DNA from: Eutypa lata
Lineage: Eukaryota > Ascomycota > Sordariomycetes > Xylariales > Diatrypaceae
Direction of reading: 5' to 3'
Length of the DNA: 64,000 bases
NCBI GenBank assembly: GCA_022661535.1
Contig: JAKULF010000010.1
Location: 2,852,001-2,916,000 of the forward strand
A program made the translations under genes and the position numbers. Numbering within the stretch: the stretch's first letter is position 1; the number at the start of each line of letters is the position of its first letter. Positions 1-13,889 of the stretch are shown piece by piece. The notes beneath the pieces are model-generated. The model was not told where the DNA came from. It saw only the letters and a list, made by a program, of their open reading frames with translations, and did no database searches.

Positions 1-2524
1 ACTCCACTAATGCTGGCTGATCTGCGTAGCTAGTGAATGTCGGGGAGATCAGGAGGCTTAAAAGAGCAGCCTAGGTGGGGGAAGTCGATGTCCGAGCTGC
101 GGCCTATCTATTCTCCACTCAGCCGGCGGGAAGTCAGAGTAGGTCGTCTTCATGAGTTTAAGTTTGGCTCACGCTATTATTTTAATTTGAAGCTGTATGT
201 AGTTGGATGATGCATAGGAAAGTCTTCGTTGTTTGTTCATGTTATACCCGTCCATCCATCCGTCTGCCTGCCTGCCTATATTCGGTTGGGCTCCCAAGCA
301 ACTAGTTCCCGTGATAGTTATACCTATCGATAGAGAGAACCACATGCTAACGTTTGGTAAGAAATTAGAGCAAGTGCGTTTGTTAGTGAAGCTAAGCAAG
401 TCTATGACGAGTTGAAGTCCGTAGCTTCGTCGGTCCGTCGGATCTTGGGATTGGATCTTCGCCTAGGACTAGGCAAGTAGTTAAGGATCCCGTCGTTCAA
501 TGCATCGTATCTTTTGCTCCGGATGCCAATGCTGTGACACTGTTTTGAAGCATATCCGGACCACCATCTAATTTACTAGAGAAGTGGTTCTTACATACCT
601 ACCTAGGTAGTTTACATACATAGCTCCCGTGGGGAAGGAAGGGTAGAGCCGAGCGCGCGCGCGTGATGCACTGGCAGGGTCTTACCGGTAAGTCCTTGGT
701 TATATGGAGCGTACGTTAGAGAGTGAAGACACAGTTCCCTGGCAGCCTGAAGAGTCGCGGTTCGCGTATGTACACAACTAGCTACATAGCTGGGATAGAA
801 AGAAGTGAGAAGTTGGCGGCAGCTAAGTATGTAGTAGGTAGGTAACCGGGCTCATCGTCCATAATCGTTGGGGGCCTGAAATAACACACACCCCTATCTA
901 TATCTCACGATTGCTAACAGACTAAGCTTTAGCTTCATACATATACGCATACATACTTACCTACGCATATGTATGCATGTGCCTGTCTTCTGCATTAGCC
1001 AAACCGATGTATGTATAGCAGATATGGGCTATAGTTATAGGTAGTAGGTAGTTACACAAAGGTGGTTTATAGCCGGAGTTACTGGACTTAATTAATGACC
1101 TAGATCAGAAGATCCAAACGCAGTCGTACAATACATAATCTCAACCGACGCTATCGAAAGAGTTCTCGTGGAGCTTCTTTCACTGCGTACCTATATATAC
1201 ATGAAGCATTACATTTCATGATTAGATTGCGAACGAAGGATAGAATGAATATATAATCATAGAGCTCAACATTTCCTTACTTCTTACTCATCACCTATTA
1301 GTTATGTACATAGTTAGCGTCGAATGTCAGAGGAGGTTAAAAAGCGTCTGCTAATTATCATCACCAACCCTGCCTATAGCGTTTCGTAATTTCGTCATTG
1401 TGGGCATCTATAACGCCTGGACCCCCCCTTCCCTTAATTCATGCGATCAGAACCCTCCCAGCGGCGCCCTACCAGCCTACATACATACATAGCTCTAAAT
1501 AAATGTTGCTTAATTACATAGCGAGCAAGCAAGCAAGGGCAGATCATCAAGTCCGGCAGCCTCGGCAAACCCATCAAGGGCGACGTTTCCCTCACTGCAG
1601 GCATATACCTGTTGTATTACCCGCGTGGGGGAGAAATCTGAAGAAAAAAAAGGAAAGGATTACACTAGTTACGTAGTTAGGCATGCAAGTAATGCGAAGA
1701 TACTTGCTCGACAGGTCATGGGATCCTAGCCAACGAAGACGAGACGAGACAAGACGAGACGAGACGGGATATCCACAGATGTTGTGGCACCCCATCGTTA
1801 ATACATCATGGTAGATTTCGTGATCGTTTGCAGCGCACAGGGCATTCACATCATGTAGATCAACAATAACGAAGAAAGACGAACACTATATGGTTCAAGT
1901 AAGAGTAAGATTGGGGTATCGAATATGGTATTGTGGTTTGTAATGCATAGTGGCAGCAGTATCCATTATACTACCAATTTGAAGGCTTTGCGCTCGACTG
2001 GATCCGAAAACGCAAGCTATGTATGGGGGGGATATATTTTCTCTCTTCTCTAACTAGACAAAAAAAAAAAGACCAAAAGACCAAGACCAACCAACAGAAA
2101 AGATTATGTAAATGATAAAATATTTGGGGGACAGGTAATTCCATGGTCGTGGCTCCGTACAAAGGGGGTAAAGTTAAGTATGATTTCTCTTCGTTCAGCT
2201 TATAAAAAGGATATCTTCTCTCTCCAGAATGAGTCGCCGCGTTTCCATGGTATTGTTTTCCCCTGGGTCCACACCCAGCCGCCGCTATGCTATGCAAGAA
2301 ACGTGAGAAGGCCGTACGTAGCAGATAAGAATGAAGAATGGTAATAATATCGTAACTGCATCGCTGCAGTCAGTCGGTCGTAACGGGTCGTGACAGGCAA
2401 TAAAAGCTTTCAGTACAACGTAAAAAATGGGCATGATCCCAAAAAGATCCCCCGTGTGATCTGGAGAAGAAGACATAAGTCGAAAGAAGAGGAAATGATG
2501 ATGGTGTTCCAAGGATGATTTCTG
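1..2524. other. intergenic, no supportable gene
   Basis: No reading frame here looks coding: the open frames are short and have no recognisable domain. The sequence is full of short tetranucleotide-like words (TACCTACC, CATACATA, TAGGTAGG) and one palindrome CTACCTAGGTAG at 599-610. A pentanucleotide microsatellite (ACGAG-type, about six units) lies at 1736-1768. The stretch just before 2525 would be the 3' untranslated region of the minus-strand PH-domain gene. Confidence 0.6.
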
Positions 2525-4544
2525 TTATACAAAACCACCATCGCCAAAAACGCCGACACTACCGCGCCATCCGCAGCGTTCGTCGCGATCTTGATTAGGC
2601 GAAAGTGGTGTGCCGCGAGGGTTTAAGCCACCTCGTGGTGTCGACGGTTGTTGAACACCACCCTCTAGCTCACTAGACCCTCTGCTGCTAGTGGTACTTT
2701 GATTGGTTTGTACAAGTAACAAACTGCTCGTGCTGCTCAATCGTTTGGTGAACTCATTAAAACTGAGTCGTTTGACACTCGTTATAGAATTGCGTTTTTC
2801 GTGTCGTTGCCCGCTCCCTTCTCCTGTAGGGGGCATAGTAGATAAAGTAAGTCTGTCCAGCGAAGGGGGTACAGGTTGCGGCTGGCTGGTCGCTCGTGGG
2901 CTCATCAAAGGTCGCGACTTCGAATGCGCAGTATGAGGTCGCAAAATTGACTGGCTACCCCCCGTCATAGGCTGAGATTCGTGGTAACTGAGAGAATTCC
3001 TGGACATGTGACGAGGTCTGGGCGCCTGCACGGAGCTGCGACGGCTTGCAATGGATTCCAGCGCCTTGTGTCCTGGATCTACCTGTTCGCCTTCGTAGCC
3101 CATACCGTGATCGAAACCATCGTAGTCGCTTTCCTCATCAGTATCCACATCTTTGTTGACCCGACCATCATCCTCAGTATCATCTTCCCATGCGCTTTTT
3201 AATGTTCCCTTCTTAGCTTGCCTGACTATCGCTGCATCCCGTTCCCGTTCCTGCGCCAGTCGCCTCTCCTCGGCATCGCGCATCAATGCGTCGAACCTAG
3301 CAAGTGAAGTGAGTTTCTCTTCGCCCGGAACCTCCCGTTCCGAGCCAGGGATATATCTCAGCTGGAAAGCTCTATCCAATATCGTTTCCCGGGGTCCAGG
3401 GGGAGAGCTAGAATTAGAACCAAGTGGTAGGTGACCCCGCACTGACCCAATACTCTCTCTCGGACCTCTAATGGGAGAACTCAAAGTCGAGGACCTGCCT
3501 TGAGCCGAAGTCCATCCTTCTATAAATTCTTCGTGATATCCTCCAACTGTCATGGCTGGCGATGGGAGATCAGTCGGCCGAACCGAAGTATACTGTTGTG
3601 TCTGGTAGCCTATTTGGCCGGTATTGCCAGAGTTGGCATGAGTTGACGATACGTCGCTTTCTAGTGACCGCAAACTTGGAGTTCCAGAGCTATACATGGT
3701 TCGTTGGTTTTGACTTGATCCATACGTGTGAGTCGACGATTTATGCTGCAAGGTCGACCGCGTATACGTATTTCCACTCGACGACCGAGTGAACTGGCTC
3801 CTGTCCGAGGGTTGAGGGGGAAAAGGGTTTATGAACGTCGGCGAAACTGGGCTAACAGGGCTTATAGGATGCTTGTCAGAAAAGCTCGGCTGCTGCATTT
3901 GGTTCCGAATACAATTGACCCAATCGGTTAACGTGTATGTGTGATCCTCCCCCAAACGAAACCATAAAGTGGTTGGCCCCGAATCCCTCGTTGTGGTCAA
4001 ACCGGCAGTCCGGCTTGATCGTCTCTTTCGGAGCTTATCTGTTGCCGGATCTGGAGAAATCTGGATTGATAGGGTCGGTAGTACACTCCCCTGTTTGCGA
4101 TGTGAGACCATTTGAACTTGACAATCCGTTATGGACGCTATTGCATGTTGTTGTACAGGCTCCGAATCACCCTAAGAAAGAATCAATACACTATTCATGA
4201 CTAAAGCTGGTTCCGTTGATCTTGTTACCTTAGACTTGTATATCGAAAGGTACGTGCCATCGAGGTCGATTCTGGGCTCTATTTTAGGCTGCGGTTTTGA
4301 TCGGCTGCTTCCCTCTTTCGATCGGCCGGGAGAGAGAACTTGGGAGAGGTTGATGAGGCCCGCTTGGTCTCTGTCTTGCCGTGGGCTTCCAATTACCACA
4401 TAACGAGTCTACATAGATATGAACCCATTAGTTTAGCGCAATCACGCGGGAACGAAAGAACATGAGTGGTTCATTGAATACCTTCCATATGGCTCTTCCA
4501 ATAATTGTCCCCCGATCTGGGGGTATTAATAGAAAGCCTTCCAT
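2525..4544 (-). CDS. PH-domain, Ser-rich fungal protein (629 aa)
   Basis: I read three exons: 4482-4544, 4229-4408 and 2525-4171, with introns of 73 and 57 bp; the lengths sum to 629 codons plus stop. An in-frame stop lies just upstream of the ATG at 4544. The N-terminal ~150 residues look like a pleckstrin-homology domain: strands around RAIWKTRYVVIGSP and GTYLSIYKSK, then LWFRLGEDHTYTLTDWVNCI, whose late Trp fits the C-terminal helix of a PH fold. The rest is Ser/Pro/Gly-rich and probably disordered, with an acidic patch (EDDTEDDGRVNKDVDTDEES) and a short charged helix (EERRLAQERERDAAIVRQAKK). PH domains usually bind phosphoinositides or proteins at membranes; the role here is inferred only from the fold. 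I do not recognise a named orthologue. No neighbour suggests a pathway. Confidence 0.82.
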
Positions 4545-7500
4545 CGAATTGTCCTAACGCTGAGAACAGCCTCAATAGACTTCGCAGCGATTCATGAGAT
4601 TGACTGAAGAGTAAGAGAGATATAGAAATACTAGAACGGGCGCAATAAGAGAAGAGACCCAGTCCGTCTGTAAGGAAAATATTAAAACAGCTAGCCGCCC
4701 ATAAGGAAAGTAATGGCAAAGGAAGAAAATGCGGCTCTGACTGAGGGTGTCTTCTTGGAAACGAAGAAGGTAGAATTGTAAAAGTGAGTCTTCCAGCGAA
4801 TAGTAGAAGAGAGTGAGAAGATCAGTAACTACCTAGGTACATGTTATGTATCTAAAGCGAATAATCGCAAAAGACATAAACGGATTACAAAGGTACGGTC
4901 AAGACTCAAGAGACTGGAAGAAAGGGGAGCCTTCCTTCCTTGTATGTATATACATACGCACATACATATGCTCATACATGTGTAGGTACCTAGGTATGTA
5001 GGCTATGTAGGTATCGTGGGCTGCGTGGATCGCTCCTGAACTGAATGAACTCTAATTGACCTCACTATGTATTCGTATCTACGAATAATAAGGCGATATG
5101 AGCCCCAGTTCTTGAGCCCGTCATATCCCTAAGTGTTGTATGATCAGACAATCTACAGAAGGTATGTATGTACGTATGTAGGAGATACAGGGGGATTGGA
5201 CCCCAAAACGTCGAAATGAATAGCGGGACATACATGCACCTGGTGGGACTGTGACCCGCAGAGTAAGCCACGTTGTTCCCTACTAGCATTATTCCATTTA
5301 TTGTTCCATGCAGTGGTACCTGGGATGTTATGTATGAAATGCATACATTCAATGTATAACTAGCTGCATGTATGTAACTAATTCTGTAGGTATTCTCCAT
5401 TTCAGCTCCTATTCGCCAAAGTTAAGTACCTGACTAGACAGGGGTCCGGAGCTACTTGTAAGATGCGTTCGTTATCATTTGGAAGTACATGTATCTCCTA
5501 CCTACATACGTAGAGCCTGAATTGAAACATTTAACGTCCGGGGCAACCTCCATACATTTCTAACTCGATACAGGTTCCGGAATCATGAAAAGTGAGGAGA
5601 AGCTAGTGAACGACTCAAGCCCGAGCATCTACATGCATTGGAAACAGGTTGTAAGTTTTAAGTTCTTCTAGGCATTTAGTCTAGTGTTGAAGTTAGCTAT
5701 CAGACTGTAACTATATAGACATACATAGTTACATGTAGTTACATAACTTTTCCTGTTCAGCTACCTAGTATGTAGGTAGGTAGTAGTATTCTCCGTAATT
5801 CCTATAGAACTTGCCTCTTTGAACAGGTCGAACAAAGACTATTCCAGAAATACTAGCTATCAACGGTAGGTAGATAACAGCAACCAGTCCTTTAGTATCA
5901 TTATTTATGTAGATACGAGCGTTCGTCTTGAAGGCCCGAGCTTGTTTCTGGGGAAAAGTGTTTCCCTGGGGAGAAGTAAACCCCTTAAACCTATACTCCT
6001 TTTGGTTAATGAGGTCTGGGAAAGATTGTACGTACGAAAGTACCTACCTACATACATAACTAGATAGTTTCAGAGAGAGGGGCACAACACACCATCAAAA
6101 CGTCAGGAAACCCATACTGCAGACATTGTATGTAGGTAATGTAAATGGGCATTGCGATGCGAAAGGGCGCCATAAGTTAATTTACTTATAACAACCTTAG
6201 CAGAACTTATCGTGACCCTCGGCCGGCTATCTCCCCCAGCTACGTCGAAATAGGAGTCGAGGCCGAGCATTACCTGGTTTCTGGCATCTTGTCCGAACAC
6301 TTTTGAGTCCGAGTCCCATATCGCTAGGGCGTAATTGGCCGAAAGCCGTATCACTAATCGTAACAACTCGCAGGCTTTAGCGTCACGAACTAAAACCAAT
6401 GGTCAAACCATCATAAACTTGAGAGAGGTTTGTCATGCGGCACTGGTGTTGGCCTCGACCCCGCGAATCCCGTCTACCTACCCTTGGGGGCGGCAGACTC
6501 GTCAAGTTCTGGTACATTGCACCGGCCGGCGTAGGAGTTCGGTGAGGGCTACGGAATATAACTCGCGAATGGTGTTAGTTCAAGTGAGGACAACCTAATG
6601 TATGGATATAGCTAGTGACTCATAAATCGGTTGTACTACTACCGGATTGTGGAAGTTCCGGCCTTTGCAAATTAGAAGAGAGGAAAAAGGTCGCATCAAA
6701 TGCGGCCCGTTAGGCGGCCCAACAGTAGAAAAACCTAATCCCCCGCGATGGTCGTATTTTTACTAAGACGTGGTATAATCAGATGCTATAGGGAGATTAG
6801 CTTACATGTAGGTTACGTATTCACCTACGTGGTACTGCGCCTTGATCGGCCTGAGTTGATGACTTCCGAGTATTATTACTAAACCACCAACAGCTACACA
6901 TGCAAAGGCGTCAAGCGCCATGCAGTATCCTAGTCGCAACGCGGCAAGCCATGTGGTTTATATGCATCTAATAGAGATGTCAACATAGAGCACATCTACA
7001 GAAGTAGTTACCTGCATTTGTTTACCACTCCTCACCCGACAGCTATACTTTCGGAAGGCCTCCCCTCGTTTTCACCCTCACGACTGACTACCCACAACAC
7101 AAACTCCATCGATCCGAACAGCAGAGAACACCTGCAAAGATCGCAAGGCTTACCGCGAGGCTTACCGGAATCGAGTTTAGTGAAACCCATTAGTCACTCT
7201 ACTATTAGAGACTGGTCAACGCTTGTCATTCTCAGCTCCAGCTGAACGATCGTAAGAAGTAAGCTAGATACTTACTAAGTATAGTGGATATAAGATATCC
7301 AGGTATATAGTAAGGCATTAGATAATATGTACACCATAGTGTATATACTACGGTATGACGAGAAAATCGGCTGAGACAGATGACCGTAAAAACAACTAAT
7401 TGGAGATAACCAGTCTCTTGGAGAGCGATTCAGACACGGGTTAGAATGCCAATGCAGTGTCAGATTGTTAATTGATAGTTTAATGGGGAGTCTTAGTAAG

Positions 7501-10500
7501 GTATAAAGTAGATGTGCGGAATTCAGCGGAATTCACCCGCAGGCTGTGATACCTTCTGAAGTGCCGACATATTTTTTACCCTAAGCCGTGATTTCATCTT
7601 TCAGCCCGAGCAGGTCATGGCTGTGATAGTTGTCGGACTCTATACATATGCCATTCAGCCACAGGCTGGCTATGACCACACTATTGGATCATCACAGCGA
7701 TGGCGTTGTCGAATGACCATATTCATCTGATACGTCTATATCGATCCTCAGATAGGGGTCTTCAGCTAGGTAATATTTCTTCCACAACCCCCTACACCGT
7801 TCAATGGATGGAATGTTCAAGCGACATTTAAATCCCGGCTTACATGCCATGGACCCCGGGGGCGGTCTTCTCACCGGTGGCTTCGGCCAGTTTCACGAGA
7901 AATGCCCCGTCATCCCCAGAAGGCGACGAACAACTTCAATCCTCCTTGCTTTACCGCTCGGTCAAGTGTATTCTCGATTGGCTGAATCGGCTATCTACAA
8001 CATCAGCAGCCAAGGCCATCGCGCTTGCAGTTGCAGCTCAGTGAGACGCGGCGACGTTGCGTTATAGTCAGCGAATCTGCTCACGTGGTGTTGCTATAAT
8101 AAGCTGTCTGCAGGGTCGCCAGCCAGCCAGCCAACGAACTATATCATCGCCTTGATCTGTCGACCCAAGATTTCGATTTGTCATTTCCGCCCTGCAGCGC
8201 ACACATCTCAGCAAGAGGAAAAAAAATCTCTTAAGGAATGTAAGCCAATATGCAGATAGTGTCGTCGTCGACCGACTGAGTGGCGATTTCTCAGGGGTTA
8301 TTATTATTATTGTTATTATTGTTGAACTTCTTCCTTGCCTGAAAGAGCATGCATGCATGCATGCAGGCTTATAGACTTGGTAGCGCTAATGTTTGTTCTA
8401 GAATGGTTACATTCGTCGGCATGGTCGAGCCGCAGGCGCAATCCCCGGGCAACCGCCACCGCTCATTCTATTACGTTTTCCGGTCTGTACGAAAAATTCG
8501 CGAAAAACGGGTTAGCATCTGGTTCTGCAACCCACATGCGCTGTGGGGGTTGTTCGTGATATAGAGCAACCAAGCACGCACGCACGCACGCATATATGCA
8601 TGCACTGGCATAGCCTTTATTTTTGCCACAAACCACGTGTTGAGAACGCGCGCACACATTGGGACGCACAAAAGGGCCTCGAATATTCTCAAGCCTCATG
8701 TCGGCCTGCCTCCGAGATCGGACTCCCGTGTACAGAAAGCCTGCTTCATTCCTGTATGATATGGCATCTCCGGGATCGTGAGTTGTCAGACAGGCTGCGC
8801 TGACAGGATCTCGATAGTCAAGGAGAATGACGTATCATTCACCGTACGGTACGACCGCAGGACCGATCCCCTCTGGTCCCATTCCGGATCTCCATGTACT
8901 CGTTCCCCTAGAACGGGACTACTCCGTACGGCAACTTGTATAGCCCTATACGGTCTTATGCAGCTTAGATCATCGACAAGACTATTTGGCTGCACTTTGC
9001 AAATCCCATACCCAGTGTAGTAGCGTTGCGGCTCCGGAATCGGTGTCTTTCCAGCTGGGAAGCAAAGCGTCCAATTGGAATCCGTCTTATTCTGCTTGCA
9101 TATCGCACTGCAGTAGAAACCTGGCGTGCCCTCATCTCCGTTTCTTCGGGCAACCGTCGACATTACGTTCTTAGACCAATTGACGTTGGTGTCCCTGTCC
9201 CACTGGTCTGGAAGGTATGGCGACCGTCCCTTGCATCATGCAATACCGATAATAGCAGTAGCTGGTGCTTCCATTCTTCTGTACACCGCTGTTATGGACT
9301 TGTACCATACGCGCGAGATGGCTGCACCAGCGCCATGGTACTACCTACTACCCACGGCCCGTTGCTTCGCGCAGTGATCCCGGTAGAAGGGTCCTGAGAG
9401 GGTCTTAAAAGCGAGAAAAAAGCGACCTAGTTTGACAGCTACACTAACTAATTAAAATAAGTGAAATTTTCATGGGAGTGGTGGCTCGTGACCTGCATCG
9501 GTTTTTTTGGTTTTTTGAGTCCGCCTGGCCATGAGGGAACGACTCCACCTCTACGCAGCAGCCAGGATCCTTCCCATGCAAACTCCACTGCGACGAGAAG
9601 CAGCAACGAACGACGCCGCGACCCTGTTGTTGGGATTACTTAACTATCCCCACCTCTCATTTGTCGGCATTCTTGCGCATCTCCGTCATTCTTGAGACAT
9701 ACATAGGATCCTGTCTCGGGACTTGATGAAAATCTGTGTATATACAAGACACTGACTGCAATCCTGAATCACACGTGAGAACTTGTAGGGGAAACATATG
9801 GGAAAAGGAACCCTAAGGAACCCTTCGTTATTAGATTGGTGCATTCTTACGCAGCGAGCTCGGAGCAGAATAATTAATTAAAATGTCCGAGCATGTCGGT
9901 CATGTCTCTCTTTCTCCCCTTGGTGCCCCTTGACAAGAATATTCTCAAATGCTTGTCGCGCATCACTCAACCATCCCAAGCTCTAACTATGTAGGTACTT
10001 TCTTTCGCCTCACCGACATGATTCAGGTTGTCATCCACGGCTCTCACCGCGACTCATCCATCAATTTATTAAAATAGGCCAGGGCGACTCCAGAACCAGG
10101 TTACCTTCTTGCCTTCATCTCGATGCACGGACATTAAGTAGGGCCCTGTCCTTCGTTTAATGGCATATACGTATGTATTTGCAAGGGTTTCGCCAGCGTA
10201 CGGCCGGGGCAATTACTTAGCTAACAGGGGGTTAAGCGGAATTCCGAAAATTTCTCTCTTAAGAAATTGCCGTGGCTGATCTCACCGAAACGTATGTACC
10301 TGTGCTTAACTAAGGCTAAGAAAAGGGTCTATTCTCGGAAGTTTTTTGTTTTCATCTTCTTTTTCTTCGGTCGCCAAACGCCGTAGGTATTATTGCTTGG
10401 CTTGGCTACTACGTAATGAATGCTGAGGGAATATCTTTTACACCACTTGCCGCCGACTGCTTCCGTCGCCGCCACGCATCAACGGCTTCCGCGACTCGCA

Positions 10501-11590
10501 GATCCGGACGATGACCGATGTAACGGCAACCCACAATTTCACCCGGGGGTTCGGGGCCACATTAAAATCTAGCCCCGTTGTCCTTTCTTGGCCTCTCCGG
10601 AGTTTAGCAGTCTCAGGTATACCCGGGCTGGTGACGTGTGTAGGTATTCGGGTTCATTTTGGAGGCTGCTAGCTATTGCTCTCCTTTCTCTTTTTTCTTC
10701 TTTTTCTTGCATTGCATCGATAGTTATACATAGTTACATGTGTTGTGTACAAAGTATGTAAGTAGGATCCAATACAGGTGCCCAGAAAGGAGTAGCTAAG
10801 CGCCGAGTAGCTTCGGTCGCTAACCTAGCAGAACAAGGCCAGGATAGGCAGGCAAGCATACATGCAAAACATCTACTGCGTATATATATGTCTTAACATT
10901 GTATAAGTAACACACGAACAGCCTCTGCCGGCAGCGCCGCTCCCGCTGGATGCTGGCCCTGGCCCTGGCCCTGGCCCTGATCTTAACGCATACGGTTCCT
11001 GCATGTCTCGATTCGCGCGGTCCGGCCCGTCTCACGTACCTGCGGAAATAGGTAGGTAGAGGAGTATGTAATATATGTATATATGCATGCCGGTCTCCCA
11101 TCTAGGATTCTGTTCAAGTCTAGATGCTTGCACTCATAAACGCGCGTGTTTCGTATCCCTGATTCGAGATCTGTATGTTTTTCTGTCAATAGTCACTGTC
11201 ACTGTAACCGTAACCAGCTAGTTTCAGAACGCTACACGCTCGATGCCGATAAGCGAAGCTCCTCGATGAATACTGGATATGCGGGTGTGTAGACGTACGA
11301 CTCGGGCGTTTGTGTCAACTACCGATGCGCTTCAGGGCCATGCTATACACGAAGTTTCCTTAACTAGTGTACATTTATACAAGGACTCGTCCATGGACCT
11401 GAATGGGAAGAGGAGGTAGGTAGAAACTTCTTGTCCGCCTCCTGTAGATGCATTGCGTGATTTATTGGAACCCATGAACCATGTATGCAGACGTATGTAC
11501 AGTCGCCAACAATTTAACTTTAGTCGATTTGGCATCTGGTCTGGACTCTTCCTTTACCTCGCGTATTGCAAGTAACCACACAATACTACA
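4545..11590. other. 7 kb intergenic tract rich in short repeats
   Basis: I find no gene I can defend in this long stretch. Open frames of 60-125 codons occur on both strands but overlap one another and have no domain. The DNA carries many ACAT/ATGT and ACCT/AGGT words, palindromes of the TACCTAGGTA type (4829-4840, 4984-4995), a GCAT microsatellite at about 8348-8365, an ACGC microsatellite at about 8572-8590 and a CTGGCC hexanucleotide repeat at about 10952-10979. A small effector-like or noncoding gene cannot be excluded, especially at 7.8-9.4 kb where GC content is higher. Confidence 0.5.
10952..10979. repeat. CTGGCC hexanucleotide repeat
   Basis: About four and a half perfect copies of CTGGCC lie in noncoding DNA. 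This is a simple microsatellite with no associated gene. Confidence 0.85.
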
Positions 11591-13293
11591 TTAGGACCCG
11601 GCATCCTGCAAGCTAAGCTTGATACGCCAATTGATGAACTCATCCGTGAGCAAATCCCCGTGACCAACCTCCTCAACCTGGAAGACCTCGATAGCCTGTG
11701 ACCGCGGTCTTCTCCTGATCCTCCAAACGCCCTCATCGTTGATCGTTTCTCTCAGCCCTACGGGTTAAAAGAAGAATAAGCATCACTTTACCACTTAGCT
11801 GAACCGGAGGGAGGACAGTGCTTGAAAGCCAGATAGATTGAATAATACATCAAGAACCAACAAGACTTACACTCGAGAAACGCGCTGGCAAAGTTGATGC
11901 ACAGGTTGGCGTCCCAGCTGCGGACGCCGCGCCGGGCGGCCGTCTCGGGGATCTTGGCCGTTTGGATTTCCTCGAGCTTGGTGAGGATGCCGCCCTGCGA
12001 GCGGAAGCCGACGATGATCTTAGGCACGCCCAGAAGGAACGACTGGATCCAGAACTTCATCAGCTTGCGTTCGAAGTTGTTCATGCCGCGCTCGTCGCGG
12101 ATCTCGGCGCTCGTCTTCAGCTCGACCCAGCTGATCGGTGCGCCCTTCTCGGCCGGTTTCGAGTCCCATACTGTCATATAGATTAGTCGAGTATGCAAGG
12201 AGCTTTGTTTCCTATCGTAGTGCATTGAACAGTATAAGGCAAGAAGACAAAACTCTTACTAGCATCAACCTCTCCTCCTAGGCACATAATGTTCTTGCCG
12301 ACACCTGTGCGAACAACTGAGCAATACTGAGCTTTGTTACTGACAACCTCATCATCCCTGTTCTCGATGTACTCTCTTGGTACCTCACCCCAGGGGCGAG
12401 GTATGCAACTCAGGGTCTCGAATTTGTAGCCTGAGGTGTCAGTCAGCTATTGTCTGTTGCAAGTAGTAAGCATCATCTTACCCCAGTAAGTCATGATTTC
12501 AGGGGAGAACTGCCCCCTTCTCCCCTGCTGTTGTCGCTGCTGCTCCTGCCTGGACGTCTCCTTATAGGCCTGGTTTTCCTCGATGAATCTAAGAAGTACT
12601 TAAATTAGTCCATGGGCAGTTCTTGACATTTAGAAAGGTTCCGTATTCATACATGCAGTCCTGCACAGTATATCAGCCTATAATTCACACAGAGGGCTGT
12701 TTTCATTTGCGCACTTGATATAATGTAGCATTCATTTCGAAGCTAGTGAGTGTTGAGTTAGACGACCAGTTTCAAAATACTTCAAACCTCAGTCAGGTAG
12801 AACATACCCATCTCTGTCTTCAAATGGAGTTGACATGATCTTGGAATACTAATTAGTAGGGGTCTTAAAAAACACATTCTAATATATAAGGCAGACTTAC
12901 CTTGGTTATCATTCCTCGCCAGGTCACAATATTGGCATCAATTTTCTTTCCCTCTTCTTCTTCATGTGCCATGATGGTCTTCAACAGACTGACAAGGTGT
13001 TCGTCCGCTGAATCATCGTGCTTGTCGAACTTGTCGAAGCCCTTTGACAGGTCGGCTCCCAATTCAGGGGGATAGTACCACTGCAACGACGAATCGCCTA
13101 GATGAAACTCATGCTTGCTATCGTAGGAAAAGCAAGCTATCTCCTAATAAGTAGTTAATAGCTTATTCTAAATTTCAATGGAGGGTGCATTAGGGATGAC
13201 ATCTCTCTCTTTCTCACTCACCTTTGGCCTTTTCACAGGCTGGCTTTCACCAGCAAAGCGGCCGATTGGTTGAACGTTAAAAGTACCCGGCAT
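11591..13293 (-). CDS. RAI1: Rai1 decapping nuclease (375 aa, nine exons)
   Basis: This is the DXO/Rai1 family enzyme that removes defective or non-canonical 5' ends from RNA and partners the nuclear 5'-3' exonuclease Rat1. Exons: 13222-13293, 12901-13143, 12808-12839, 12715-12742, 12653-12660, 12482-12588, 12260-12430, 11871-12170, 11591-11757 (1,128 nt in all). Family signatures are clear: EIACFSYDSKHEF (res. ~25-37), YYPPELGADLSKGFDKFDKH, NIVTWRGMITK, WGYKFETLSCIPRPWGE, metal-binding GGEVDA (Glu217, Asp219), WVELKTS (Glu237, Lys239) and the tail WRIRRRPRSQAIEVF. Length fits the yeast proteins. The start gives MPGTFNVQPIGRF, typical of fungal homologues. An exon of only 8 nt supplies the middle of the FEMNATLYQ-to-FIEEN junction. 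The neighbour at 13890 is divergent. Confidence 0.95.
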
Positions 13294-13889
13294 TGTGATA
13301 AAACTTAGCTCCTACTTCACTCTACTAAGTTATCATTTGGTATCCTGAAGACGTGGTAAGTTTCTCACAAACGTGTCTCTTTACCAGAGACACAAATCTT
13401 GCTTGAGTAGGGACTTTTTATATGTAGTCGGGTATGTAGTTGGGCTCCTTTGTTGTTATCCTGTAACTGAAGTCGCATGTGGCTTGAGATGTAGAATGTT
13501 GATAAATGCTCTAATTGGTAGACAAAAGGTCCAAGCTGCCTACCTACTTAGTACTATACAGGTCACTTCAGCCATCCAGAGCGCAGTAATCTACCCCACG
13601 AACCCACCCGGAAAGCTAAAGTTAAGGTAACTGGGTAACCATCTGATGAAGCAAAACATGCATCCATAGTTACCTAAATACCTAGAGCTCTACATCATAA
13701 ACTCAACATCGAAACCTTGGATTACTCTTCATAAGCTCCATGGCCCGATCCAAAACCCCATGTACACCGACCAATATAATTATACAGCATTCTATACAAC
13801 TAGTATCCAATTCAAAACCTAGAAATTCCAATTCGACCGATCTTCCTCTCTCGAAAAAAATAAAATAAAACTAACAATCCTACGTACAA
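13294..13889. other. divergent promoter region, RAI1 / 209-aa gene
   Basis: About 600 bp lie between two divergently transcribed genes and should hold both promoters. I see no coding sequence. No specific transcription-factor site stands out. Confidence 0.5.

Noticed and set aside
7804..8067. Two overlapping frames, one with a plausible helix-rich C-terminus
   Set aside because: Too short, competing frames, no start or splice evidence.
8786..9397. Overlapping 123- and 125-codon frames on opposite strands; the minus one has several Cys
   Set aside because: No signal peptide, no domain and no spliced extension I could justify; a small secreted protein stays possible but unsupported.
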